The notes under the pieces: generated by a model
Database searches by the model: none
What the model was told of the DNA's origin: nothing
The model's input: only the letters and a program-made list of their open reading frames with translations
Made by a program: the position numbers and the translations under genes
From: Synergistaceae bacterium UBA1037
Lineage (GTDB): Bacteria > Synergistota > Synergistia > Synergistales > Synergistaceae
Assembly: GCA_002316795.1 (NCBI GenBank)
Contig: DCEE01000015.1
Span: forward strand, 1-23,347
Reading direction: 5' to 3'
Length of the DNA: 23,347 nucleotides
Shown here: positions 8,464 through 15,866 of the stretch, in pieces
How the letters are laid out: each line of letters starts with the position of its first letter
Numbering within the stretch: position 1 is the first letter of the stretch

Positions 8464-8565
8464 CTAACCTCTTTTTTTCTTTTCAGAGCTGAGGGCCTTT
8501 CTGATGGCCCATGCGAAAGAACCCATGGTAATACCTATGAATAGCGCCATATTCAGCTGCCACAT
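8464..8565 (-). CDS. MetS-like NSS transporter small subunit (33 residues)
   Basis: A tiny gene 32 bases after the NSS transporter stop on the same strand. It begins at ATG 8565, preceded by a near-perfect AGGGAGG ribosome site eight bases upstream. The product opens MWQLNMALFIGITMGSFAWA and ends in a basic tail, SSEKKKRG. One hydrophobic helix followed by positive charges implies a single membrane span with a cytoplasmic C-terminus. Known bacterial NSS transporters such as corynebacterial MetP need a one-helix partner, MetS; size, topology and position fit that family. Similarity is inferred from architecture, not from an alignment. Confidence 0.75.
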   Translation of the reverse strand: MWQLNMALFIGITMGSFAWAIRKALSSEKKKRG

Positions 8566-8597
8566 ACTGATTTCCTCCCTTTTCTTTCAAACCGAAG

Positions 8598-10091
8598 CTA
8601 ATCCAGCACGTTGGCGTGGATAAGCCTCTTGGCCATGGCGCCGTTCAGCGCGATGAGGATAACAGCGAGGATAACCCATTCAACTACCATAGATCCGGGA
8701 GTATATGCGTATTTCTGAAGCGGCCAGAATTTGAACCACTCACCCGGGTACCAGGTCATCGCCTGATAGAACCACCAGCCCCACACTAAAGTGAAGAGAA
8801 CGGGGAAGAATCTGATGCCCTTCCACAGCCATTCTACGCGAAGGTCGGAGCAGGGTTCGATGTCATCCTTCCAGAGCTTGTCCACACCGTATTTCATCGC
8901 CGCGACGGCGTAGAGAAGCCCGACCATGAGGAGCGCCACGCCCCAGACCATGTCCTGGTTCTCGAATATACCGTTGTCAAGTGCGGACCAGCTCCCGACC
9001 AGGAGGAAAAATCCAGTCACATATGCAGTAGCCTTAATGCGGCTGAATCCCATGTCCATCAGGTTGCGGCATCCAAGCTCGATCATCGCTATGACAGAGC
9101 TCAAAGCCGCCGAGAATAGCGCCAGGAAGAAGAGTATCCCCAGAATGAATCCCCCGGTCGTATGCGCGAAAAGGTTCGTCAAGTTGACAAACGTGAGCCC
9201 GTTGGCGCCTGACTTCATAACAGCCATCGGATCGGGAGCCAGGGCAAAGACAGCAGGGATAACGACCATACCGGCGAGTGTTGCAGCCGTCGTATCTCCG
9301 AATGCCACCGTGAATGAATTGAGCATGATGTCCTCGTCCTTGGCAGAATAGACGTAAAATACGTGGAACATTCCCCAGCCGGCTCCGGTCGACCATGCTA
9401 CCTGAGTATAAGCGCGAAGCCAGATATCTGGATTTGTGAAACCCGCCGGGTCGATGGTGAACATAAATTCCAGACCCTTCGAGGCACCCGGAAGCGTCAC
9501 CACACGTAAAATCAATATCGCCAGAATTACATAGACCGACGGGATCAGGACCTTGTTTGCCTTCTCAATTCCTCCCTGTACTCCCCGTGCAATAATAACG
9601 GCAGAAATAAGGACGGCTCCGACGAACCACATCCAGGCTTCTACACTTGGCGGAGTAAGGGCAAAATCTTTCCAGACCTGGCTGGTCAGATCCGTCCCGC
9701 CCGTTTGGACAGTGGTGAGGAATCCGGTGGCTATGAGAGAAAGATATTTCATTACCCACCCAAGGACGACGACATAATAGGCACCGAGCATGACGCAGAC
9801 CATCCCAGCCCAGGCACCCATCCATGTCCATTTGTCTCCCAGGAGGACCTTAAAGGCTCCTGCGTTCGCCATACGGGTCTTTTTACCGAAAACGGATTCG
9901 GCGCAGATAAGGGGTACAGCCCAAGTAAACAACGCAATTACATAAATGACGAGGAACGCGCCCCCGCCGCATGCCGCCAATTCGCGCGGGAAGCGCCAAA
10001 TGTTCCCTGTGCCGACGGCCATTCCAAGAATTGTAGCAATAAGCCCCCAGCGGCTTGAAAACTGTTCTCCGCCCTGTTTGATTTCAGCCAT
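8598..10091 (-). CDS. Sodium-dependent amino acid transporter, NSS (SNF) family
   Basis: An inner-membrane Na+ symporter, probably for an amino acid. The 497-residue protein starts MAEIKQGGEQFSSRWGLIATILGMAVGTGNIWRFP. GNIWRFP (29-35) is the unwound helix-1 signature that forms the substrate and sodium sites of LeuT-like transporters. About eleven or twelve hydrophobic segments follow. ATG 10091 has GCGAGG eight bases upstream. The substrate cannot be read from the sequence. Coupling to a MetS-like subunit resembles the MetPS methionine/alanine system. Amino acid uptake of this type suits an amino-acid-fermenting anaerobe. Confidence 0.95.
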   Translation of the reverse strand: MAEIKQGGEQFSSRWGLIATILGMAVGTGNIWRFPRELAACGGGAFLVIYVIALFTWAVPLICAESVFGKKTRMANAGAFKVLLGDKWTWMGAWAGMVCVMLGAYYVVVLGWVMKYLSLIATGFLTTVQTGGTDLTSQVWKDFALTPPSVEAWMWFVGAVLISAVIIARGVQGGIEKANKVLIPSVYVILAILILRVVTLPGASKGLEFMFTIDPAGFTNPDIWLRAYTQVAWSTGAGWGMFHVFYVYSAKDEDIMLNSFTVAFGDTTAATLAGMVVIPAVFALAPDPMAVMKSGANGLTFVNLTNLFAHTTGGFILGILFFLALFSAALSSVIAMIELGCRNLMDMGFSRIKATAYVTGFFLLVGSWSALDNGIFENQDMVWGVALLMVGLLYAVAAMKYGVDKLWKDDIEPCSDLRVEWLWKGIRFFPVLFTLVWGWWFYQAMTWYPGEWFKFWPLQKYAYTPGSMVVEWVILAVILIALNGAMAKRLIHANVLD

Positions 10092-10693
10092 ACGTCAGAC
10101 CTCGCTTTCTTATTGAAAAATTCATTTTTGGAATAGAGTAATAAAAAGCAAAACTTCAAACGTGTTCATGATAGGGCCTGAAAACGAGCAGAAATAACTT
10201 CGAAACCCTCCTTTCACAGTCTCATTCAATAAATTTCGAATATATATACAAAATAGATATTCAGACCCCGACACTTGTACAGCTTATCATATATAAACTC
10301 TATTATCAATATTATAATAATTAAGAACATTGGTCATTTTTAGGGAAATCTTTTCGTGAAATATCTGAACAATTCAAAGTGTCTTGTTTTACATACAGCA
10401 CCGAAGCGCCTAGATTTCAAACATAAGTTAATTTTACCCTTTTGATTTTCAAAAATTGCCGTTCAAAAATATATTCAGAAATATCAAGAAATATCATTAT
10501 TAATATATTTTTTTGACAAAATTGTACACATGTATTACAAAATTCAGAAATTTAAAATTATTTATTCTTCGTTTTTTTTGCTTACTGTTTACGGGTCTCA
10601 AAACAAGCTGTCATTCGGGCTTTTATAAACCTACGTTTTTTAATAAAAAAGATGAATATGACAAGATTATTGATCTTGCCGTTGCTCTAATAT
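10092..10693. other. AT-rich intergenic region upstream of the NSS gene
   Basis: About 600 AT-rich bases. The right end is the terminator of the neighbouring unknown gene; the left end should contain the NSS promoter, which I could not define. An isolated AGGAGGG on the minus strand near 10206-10212 has no suitable start codon after it. A plus-strand TTGACA with a TACAAA 17 bases later (10513-10541) faces no gene. I see no gene or known RNA here. Confidence 0.5.
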
Positions 10694-10736
10694 AAAAAAA
10701 AGAGCCTTATCGTAATTTTGACTTACGAATCGACTC
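10694..10736 (-). terminator. Rho-independent terminator of the 342-residue unknown gene
   Basis: The minus strand folds GAGTC/GGCTC and CGTAA/TTACG helices around a small internal loop and ends in eight or nine T residues. It lies 40 bases after the stop codon of the 10776-11804 gene. Confidence 0.75.
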
Positions 10737-10775
10737 CGCAAAATATAAATTATTTAATTTTTCGATATATATAAT

Positions 10776-11804
10776 TCAATTCTTTGATTTTAAGTCAGAT
10801 TTTTCCTTCAATTTTTTTTCCAGCTTCAGCAGTTCATTTCTGGTATCTGAGTCCATGTTTTTTAATATTTCATTGCGGTAGAGCATTCCTATTTCATTCC
10901 TTGACAGCCCAGGGTGGGTCTCAAGTTCGGTGTACGCTCCGACTTTTTTGTCATTGAAGAATACATCGAAATCGGCAAAGCGCTGTCCCATCTCGTTGTA
11001 TTCAAGCCCCATCGCAATCCTTTTGATCTCCTGTACCTGCATGGGGGTGAAGATCTTTACCATGTACGCGGGAACGCTCATCAGAGCCATTGCCTGGTCC
11101 CTGCCCCACCTCTCGGCCAGAACTATGCCTATCTGCAGCCCCTGGGTCGCCATCCAGAGCCTCTGTCTGTGGATGTCAAAATGTCCATTGGCATCGTATA
11201 TTTTGATCTCGACGTCGTTCCAGTCGGGTGTTCCCAGTGCATCCCCGAGATATTCTATGCCCCTGATGCTGAGGTACTGTATTATTGCACCTTTTGACCT
11301 GTCGTGGACAAGAATGGCCTTCTCGTACATGTCCCGGACCGGGACAGCCCTGTTGATCGCCTTTTGGGTAAAATATATGACGGAAGAGGTCCCCGGTATG
11401 TAGTTGCGGAACATCGGATCCCTGTCGATTATCTCTCCTCCCAGGTCTTCGTGTATCGATTTGATGCCGTCCTCAATATTGCCCATCAGACGCATCGTTA
11501 TATACCCGGGCATCATCTTGACCTCTTCTACGCCGCTTATCAGCCTGTTGTTGATGAGATTGCAGAGGAGGAATTCAATGGAGTTCTCGGATACAAATGT
11601 CTCCCCTTCCTCTTCCTCGGTGAGCAGATCTGAGGATGAGATGAAAAAAACGAGCCTCCTGTTGTTGCCGTAAATGCTCAATGCCTGCTCGGGGTCCAGA
11701 GAAACGCGAGACCCCCACTCCTTCAGGCATTTTTTTATCTCAGCCACCTTGTCTGTGGCATGGAGTACAAGGCTTTCCGGACCGCTTCTTACAAGAGAGA
11801 GCAT
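10776..11804 (-). CDS. Unrecognised 342-residue soluble protein
   Basis: I do not recognise this family. The product (MLSLVRSGPESLVLHATDKVAE...) has no signal peptide and no membrane segment. It reads as a mixed alpha/beta cytoplasmic protein, with acidic stretches (TEEEEGETF near 62-70) and a charged, probably helical C-terminus (LLKLEKKLKEKSDLKSKN). It has few cysteines and no recognisable nucleotide-binding or metal motif. The ATG at 11804 follows a textbook AAAGGAGG site. Only 21 bases separate it from the upstream metallophosphoesterase, and it is followed by a clear terminator, so the two form a compact two-gene operon. A shared function is inferred from that arrangement alone. Confidence 0.85.
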   Translation of the reverse strand: MLSLVRSGPESLVLHATDKVAEIKKCLKEWGSRVSLDPEQALSIYGNNRRLVFFISSSDLLTEEEEGETFVSENSIEFLLCNLINNRLISGVEEVKMMPGYITMRLMGNIEDGIKSIHEDLGGEIIDRDPMFRNYIPGTSSVIYFTQKAINRAVPVRDMYEKAILVHDRSKGAIIQYLSIRGIEYLGDALGTPDWNDVEIKIYDANGHFDIHRQRLWMATQGLQIGIVLAERWGRDQAMALMSVPAYMVKIFTPMQVQEIKRIAMGLEYNEMGQRFADFDVFFNDKKVGAYTELETHPGLSRNEIGMLYRNEILKNMDSDTRNELLKLEKKLKEKSDLKSKN

Positions 11805-11825
11805 TAAAAAACCTCCTTTTTAATA

Positions 11826-12503
11826 TCACAGCGAGATTCGTTTGCGTTCCAGTCTGGCGTCGTTTGTCCCCGGGGGATATTTGAAGGGGATAACGTCTCC
11901 CGTCTCCATGTGTATAAGGTGCATTTTCTCCAGTCCGTTGAGAAAGAACCTGCCGCACGCATCTATCGCAGTAGGATGTTCAAGGCTGTGTCCGAAGAGG
12001 TTGTACTCTCCGGCGTCGTTCATTACATCCTCATAGGTATGACCGGCCCTGAAGCGGAAGCTTCCGATATAAAACCGGCCGGGCCTGCTCCAAACCTGGA
12101 CGGTGGAGTTCTCAGTCATTTTCAGCAAGGTCGGAAGATGGTCATGGTTTCCTGTAATAAGGATGGCCCCGCATGTCTCCTCCGACAGCAAGTCCAAAAG
12201 GATCCGGAGTTTTTTCCTGTAAAGATCCAGCATCCCCGGCCTGATCTCAAGCTTGACGTCGTCCACCAGGTCGCCTGTATGTACTATCCATGCGGGACGA
12301 AGGCGCTTTATCGCCCTGCGCAGATAGGGGAACATCGTCGACGGGGTGTCGGAGATATGCAGTATCATGTCCCTGCCGTCTACCGGAGGAGGATTGAGTC
12401 CCGCGCGCACATAGATATCGTCTATCCTGCTTCTTACAGGACAGTTTCTTATCTCCTCAAGCGTCGGCTTGGGCAGGTTAGCTGGCAGATGCAGCGTAGT
12501 CAT
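11826..12503 (-). CDS. Calcineurin-like metallophosphoesterase
   Basis: A cytoplasmic dinuclear-metal phosphoesterase of about 225 residues. Ordered motifs are ILHISD (47-52), HTGDLVD (75-81), ITGNHDH (116-122), a lone histidine in FRAGHTY (about 155) and FGHSLEH (170-176). These are the conserved blocks of the superfamily. The first block normally reads DxH, but here D52 is followed by T-P, so one canonical metal-binding histidine is absent. About 45 residues precede the fold. The ATG at 12503 is chosen; a GTG at 12512 would add three residues. Substrate unknown: phosphodiester, nucleotide or phosphoprotein are all possible. First gene of an operon with the unknown 342-residue protein. Confidence 0.88.
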   Translation of the reverse strand: MTTLHLPANLPKPTLEEIRNCPVRSRIDDIYVRAGLNPPPVDGRDMILHISDTPSTMFPYLRRAIKRLRPAWIVHTGDLVDDVKLEIRPGMLDLYRKKLRILLDLLSEETCGAILITGNHDHLPTLLKMTENSTVQVWSRPGRFYIGSFRFRAGHTYEDVMNDAGEYNLFGHSLEHPTAIDACGRFFLNGLEKMHLIHMETGDVIPFKYPPGTNDARLERKRISL

Positions 12504-12641
12504 TTTCCTCACCCCACATATAAAGGAAAGAGTGGTCGATTCTATCTTGTGACCTTAATAATAATAATATTCTGAACAATATTATAACAGAGCATGTATA
12601 AAAACTATTTTAAATTATGTAATCACTTATGAACAAAATAC

Positions 12642-12670
12642 TTGTCTTTTTTTTGATCACCATGTAGGAT
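12642..12670 (+). promoter_or_regulatory. Candidate promoter of the first (riboswitch) leader
   Basis: TTGTCT (12642-12647), a 17-base spacer and TAGGAT (12665-12670) would start transcription near 12677, just ahead of the Moco-like RNA. Confidence 0.45.
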
Positions 12671-12689
12671 AGCGAAAGTAATCGATTGT

Positions 12690-12795
12690 TCTCCGAGCCT
12701 GTCCGCCTAAAGATCATATCTATGGGGGGCGGGCCGATAGGGTTTCGCTGGAAACGGCGGGGCCTCCCTTTGGAAAGGAGAGCGGCTGCCTGAAT
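12690..12795 (+). promoter_or_regulatory. Moco/Tuco-type riboswitch (Moco RNA motif), probable
   Basis: The RNA begins TCTCCGAGCC and ends GAGCGGCTGCCTGAA, resembling the conserved ends of the Moco RNA motif as I remember it. AGCC (12696-12699) can pair with GGCT (12784-12787) as a closing helix. GTCCGCC (12701-12707) pairs with GGCGGGC (12728-12734), and between them lie CCTAA and TATGG, the halves of an 11-base tetraloop receptor. CGCTG-GAAA-CGGCG (12746-12759) is the matching GNRA hairpin. Its position ahead of a molybdate/tungstate-type transporter is the expected genomic context. It probably senses molybdenum or tungsten cofactor. The family call is by eye. Confidence 0.72.
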
Positions 12796-12797
12796 TT

Positions 12798-12840
12798 AAA
12801 TCGGCCGTCTTCTCCACAGGGGACGGTCGATTTCATTTCT
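12798..12840 (+). terminator. Terminator hairpin of the riboswitch
   Basis: AAATCGGCCGTC (12798-12809) pairs with GACGGTCGATTT (12822-12833) over 12 positions with one G-U, followed by CATTTCTT. Its 5' arm ATCGGCC is also fully complementary to GGCCGAT (12732-12738) inside the riboswitch, giving a plausible anti-terminator. Confidence 0.65.
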
Positions 12841-12872
12841 TACGGGATATACACAAAATCCCAACTCTCCCT

Positions 12873-12910
12873 TGCGAGACCGCCCCCAACGGTCTCGCAT
12901 CTTTTATATT
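12873..12910 (+). terminator. Second strong intrinsic terminator
   Basis: A 10-base-pair stem (TGCGAGACCG / CGGTCTCGCA) with loop CCCCCAA is followed by TCTTTTATATTT. It stands about 40 bases after the first hairpin and before the second promoter. Confidence 0.75.
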
Positions 12911-12964
12911 TAAGTGCAATTGGGTTGCATTTATAAATAAATTTTCTTTTTTTACGTTAAATTC

Positions 12965-12993
12965 ACGACAAAAACAATTAAATAGTGTAGAAT
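12965..12993 (+). promoter_or_regulatory. Candidate second promoter of the tup operon
   Basis: ACGACA (12965-12970), a 17-base spacer and TAGAAT (12988-12993) would start a transcript near 13000, downstream of the riboswitch and both terminators. Confidence 0.55.
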
Positions 12994-13034
12994 AACGTCT
13001 ATGCCATATATTTCACTTTTTTGGCATTTTATGT

Positions 13035-13253
13035 CTCGCTGATCTGGTCAGCGAGGCGACCCTGAATCTGTTTCTCCTTCGGCGCCTGCCATGGAGTACA
13101 GACGTTAGGGCGGAACGGGAAACTGTTCCGTCTCCCATTGCGGAAAGGGGGCACAAAGATCGCCGTGCGCGATATCAAAAGTTATTGCCCTCCTATCCTT
13201 CAAGGCATCAAAAAGTTTTTGGCACCAATATATCTTTAAGGAGGGGTATCCCC
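13035..13253 (+). promoter_or_regulatory. Unassigned structured 5' leader of tupA
   Basis: Several helices are visible: CTCGCTGA/TCAGCGAG (13035-13055); CCCTGA pairing GTTAGGG (to 13110) around TCTGT/ACAGA; and CGGAACGG-GAAA-CTGTTCCG (13111-13130). GGCGA (13055-13059) can pair TCGCC (13160-13164) to close a multi-branch fold. ATCGC (13159-13163) can instead pair GCGAT (13169-13173), which is mutually exclusive. Downstream, CCCTCCT (13188-13194) is perfectly complementary to the ribosome site AGGAGGG (13239-13245), and GGGG-TAT-CCCC sits between that site and the ATG. This looks like a translational switch. I cannot match it to a known class. Confidence 0.55.
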
Positions 13254-14105
13254 ATGAAAAGCAACAAGCGCGCATTACTTTTCATCACGATCCTTGCTGT
13301 ATGCATGTTAGCACTGAGTCCTTTCGCATATGCGAAACCGCCCGTTCTCAGAATGGCAACGACCACAAGCACCGACAACACCGGACTGCTTGACTATATG
13401 GCTCCGATACTGCTGAAAGACACCGGGATCGAGATCCAGTGGGTATCAGTAGGTACGGGAAAGGCCCTTGAGTACGGACGCAACGGGGATGTCGACATCG
13501 TCCTTACACACGACCCGGCGGCTGAGGACAAATTTATGGCTGACGGAGCCGGAGTAAACCGCCGCAAGGTCATGTACAACGACTTTGTCCTTATCGGTCC
13601 CGCAAACGACCCTGCGGGCATAAAGGGGAAACCTATTGGCCAGGCCATGGCGACGATCGCAGCAAAGGGACAGCCGCTCGTAAGCCGCGCGGACAAATCG
13701 GGAACACATGCGGCGGAGCTGAAACTTCTCAAAGAGGCCGGGGTCAAGGATTTTGACAAGGCATCATGGTATGTCCAGACCGGGCAGGGAATGCTCAACA
13801 CGATCAACATCGCCGACGAGCGCAAAGGCTATGCCCTTGCGGACAGAGGAACATTCATCAAATATGACGCAAACCTCAAAGGCAAGCCGGGACTGGTGAT
13901 AGTTGTCGAGGGAGACCAGCAGCTTCTGAACATGTACACGGTCATGGCAGTGAACCCGATCAAGCACCCCCATGCAAAGTATGACCTTGCCATCAAATAC
14001 ATCGACTGGATCACCTCTTCAAAGGTCCAGAAGGATATCGCCAACTTCAAGCTCGAAGGCAAGCAGCTCTTCTTCCCCAACGCGGAGATCAGAGCCGGAC
14101 ACTAA
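13254..14105 (+). CDS. tupA: Tungstate-type ABC transporter substrate-binding protein
   Basis: An exported 283-residue oxyanion-binding protein. The signal peptide MKSNKRALLFITILAVCMLALSPFAYA would be cut after residue 27; no lipobox cysteine is present. The mature part has the TTTS motif (36-39) followed by TDNTGLLDY, then VSVGTGKALEYGRNGDVDI (about 64-82), VMYNDFVLIGP (107-116) and SGTHAAE (149-155). These are signatures of TupA tungstate receptors. The ATG at 13254 has AAGGAGGGG upstream; an upstream in-frame start at 13185 lacks one and would bury the signal peptide. It is the first gene of the transporter operon, downstream of a cofactor-type riboswitch. Tungstate over molybdate is inferred from the family. 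Confidence 0.92.
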   Translation: MKSNKRALLFITILAVCMLALSPFAYAKPPVLRMATTTSTDNTGLLDYMAPILLKDTGIEIQWVSVGTGKALEYGRNGDVDIVLTHDPAAEDKFMADGAGVNRRKVMYNDFVLIGPANDPAGIKGKPIGQAMATIAAKGQPLVSRADKSGTHAAELKLLKEAGVKDFDKASWYVQTGQGMLNTINIADERKGYALADRGTFIKYDANLKGKPGLVIVVEGDQQLLNMYTVMAVNPIKHPHAKYDLAIKYIDWITSSKVQKDIANFKLEGKQLFFPNAEIRAGH

Positions 14106-14125
14106 TAAATAAGCAAACATTTTTA

Positions 14126-14156
14126 AGGGCCGGGTCTCGGCAAAGGACCCGGCCCT
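14126..14156 (+). terminator. Intergenic hairpin between tupA and tupB
   Basis: An 11-base-pair GC-rich stem (AGGGCCGGGTC / GACCCGGCCCT) whose loop contains CGGCAAAG. It has no U-tract. It is more likely an attenuator or a 3' mRNA stabiliser that raises binding-protein output over permease. A similar hairpin follows the second binding-protein gene. Confidence 0.65.
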
Positions 14157-14175
14157 GTCTTAAGGAGGGTGCAGG

Positions 14176-14874
14176 GTGGATTTTATTGTCCAGGGATTTT
14201 TTCAGTCCATAAGGCTTATCGCATCAATGGACGAGGAAACACTGAATATCGTGCTGACGACACTGAGGCTGACAGGGCTTTCAATGCTCTTCATACTTGG
14301 GATCGGACTTCCGCTGGGATTTGCCCTCGGATACTTCGATTTCCCGGGAAAGCACTTCTTCAGGACCGTGGCAGATACCCTTCTTGCCCTTCCTACCGTA
14401 GTAGTGGGCCTGCTGGTCTACGCCTTCATCTCCAGAAGAGGCCCGCTGGGCGATTTTGAGCTTCTCTTCACTATCAGGGGCATGGCGATAGGCCAGGTGA
14501 TACTGGGCCTGCCCATTGTCATCTCCTATACGGCTACAGCTATCGAAGGACTTGACAACAGGCTGCGCCTTACGCTTCAGACTCTGGGCGCATCAGGCGC
14601 AAAACTGGCTGTTACCAGCCTCTGGGAAGGCCGCTTCCAGATCCTGGTCGCCGCATTGACCTCCTATGGAAGGATCATAGGAGAGGTCGGATCCGCTATG
14701 ATGCTGGGCGGCAACATAAAATGGCACACGAGGACGATAACCACCGCTATCACGCTTGAGACCGGGAAGGGCGACTTCGCGCTCGGCATAGCCCTCGGGA
14801 TCGTTTTGCTTGCAATATCTTTCGCCTTGAACATTTCACTCTCCTTCCTCCGAAGAAGAGTGGGAAACAGCTGA
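14176..14874 (+). CDS. tupB: Tungstate-type ABC transporter permease
   Basis: An inner-membrane permease of 232 residues with about five or six hydrophobic helices. The conserved cytoplasmic EAA-type loop that docks on the ATPase reads TLGASGAKLAVTSLWEGR at about 136-153, followed by IGEVGSAMMLGGN (168-180), typical of TupB/ModB-like permeases. The GTG start at 14176 has AAGGAGG seven or so bases upstream. A single permease gene implies a homodimeric channel. It is flanked by two different binding-protein genes, so both may deliver substrate to this one channel. Confidence 0.93.
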   Translation: MDFIVQGFFQSIRLIASMDEETLNIVLTTLRLTGLSMLFILGIGLPLGFALGYFDFPGKHFFRTVADTLLALPTVVVGLLVYAFISRRGPLGDFELLFTIRGMAIGQVILGLPIVISYTATAIEGLDNRLRLTLQTLGASGAKLAVTSLWEGRFQILVAALTSYGRIIGEVGSAMMLGGNIKWHTRTITTAITLETGKGDFALGIALGIVLLAISFALNISLSFLRRRVGNS

Positions 14875-14912
14875 GAAACGCACATTACATAATAACGGAG
14901 GTCATCACTCTC

Positions 14913-15761
14913 ATGAGAAAGATCAGATCAGCACTTGCATTGACCCTTATATTGCTCTTTTCCGTCCCCGCATTTGCAGGAACGATCAAACTTTCAAGCA
15001 CCATCGGTCCCGTAGACGCCGGGATCGTCCCCCTTCTTGCTGAGACATACAAAGCGAAGACCGGAACCGACTTTGTAATTGAAAAGGCCGGCACCGGCGC
15101 GACGCTGAACAAGGCAAAGACCGGAAACTTCGACATGGTCGTCGTACATGCAAGAGCCCTTGAAGACCAGTTCATAAAGGAAGGCTTCGGGCAGAACCGT
15201 CAGGACATAATGTACAATGATTTCGTTATACTCGGCCCCAAGGAAGACCCTGCAGGTATCAAAGGGATGAAGTCAGCCGCCGATGCCTTCAAGACGATAG
15301 CGGCCAAGGGAGCACCCTTCATCAGCCGCGGCGACATGTCCGGGACCCACGTTGCTGAAATGAACGTCTGGGAAGCCGCAAGGATCACCCCCGACGGAGA
15401 GAAGGACGAGTGGTACACGGTCTTCTCGCTTGGCAAGCTCGGGAACGGGATAACAACGGATTTCACGAATAAGCGCAACGCATACACGATCATGGACAGG
15501 GCTACATACCTTACAAAGAAAAAGGGACTGAGGATCGTTCCGCTCGTAGAGGGCGATCCGATCCTTCTGAACCTGATCGCTGCGATAGAGGTAAGCCCGA
15601 AGCGGTTCTCCAACGTCAACAACACCGATGTCGTCAAATTCGTTAACTGGCTCTGCGACGACGAAGCTCAGATGATCATAAAGGATTTCAAGGTCAAGGA
15701 GTTCGGAGAACCTCTCTTCTTCCCCAACTCGGATCAGTGGAACAAGAAGCATCCAAAATAA
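14913..15761 (+). CDS. Second, divergent TupA-like substrate-binding protein
   Basis: An exported 282-residue paralogue of the upstream TupA. The signal peptide MRKIRSALALTLILLFSVPAFA ends near residue 22. The overall plan matches TupA: VMYNDFV-like IMYNDFVILGP (99-109), DPAGIKG, SGTHVAE (143-149), LVEGD and LFFPNS near the end. The ligand-proximal segments differ: TTTSTDNTGLL is replaced by SSTIGPVDAGIV (28-39), and VGTGKALEYG by AGTGATLNKA. Start ATG 14913 follows CGGAGGT. It may bind another oxyanion or a different metal species, or act as an auxiliary receptor. It is in good condition with no sign of decay. Confidence 0.88.
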   Translation: MRKIRSALALTLILLFSVPAFAGTIKLSSTIGPVDAGIVPLLAETYKAKTGTDFVIEKAGTGATLNKAKTGNFDMVVVHARALEDQFIKEGFGQNRQDIMYNDFVILGPKEDPAGIKGMKSAADAFKTIAAKGAPFISRGDMSGTHVAEMNVWEAARITPDGEKDEWYTVFSLGKLGNGITTDFTNKRNAYTIMDRATYLTKKKGLRIVPLVEGDPILLNLIAAIEVSPKRFSNVNNTDVVKFVNWLCDDEAQMIIKDFKVKEFGEPLFFPNSDQWNKKHPK

Positions 15762-15806
15762 TATAAAAGACCGGGCATGATGACAAATTCAGACCCGACG
15801 GCAGAG

Positions 15807-15840
15807 TCCTTCCCGGATCCGGCAAAGGATCCGGGAAGGA
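15807..15840 (+). terminator. Intergenic hairpin between the second binding protein and tupC
   Basis: A perfect 14-base-pair stem (TCCTTCCCGGATCC / GGATCCGGGAAGGA) with loop GGCAAA. No U-tract follows. It shares the CGGCAAAG loop region with the hairpin after tupA, suggesting the same post-transcriptional role. Confidence 0.7.
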
Positions 15841-15866
15841 CCGGTACAATGACCGGAGGAGACACA

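Noticed and set aside
10122..10169. 15-codon minus-strand mini-frame between an orphan AGGAGGG and the NSS start
   Set aside because: The Shine-Dalgarno-like site is about 37 bases from the ATG, so the two do not form a translation start; no run of regulatory codons suggests a leader peptide.
10513..10695. Plus-strand 60-residue frame upstream of the NSS gene
   Set aside because: Its start codon is part of a TTGACA in very AT-rich DNA, it has no ribosome site, and its end runs into the opposing terminator.
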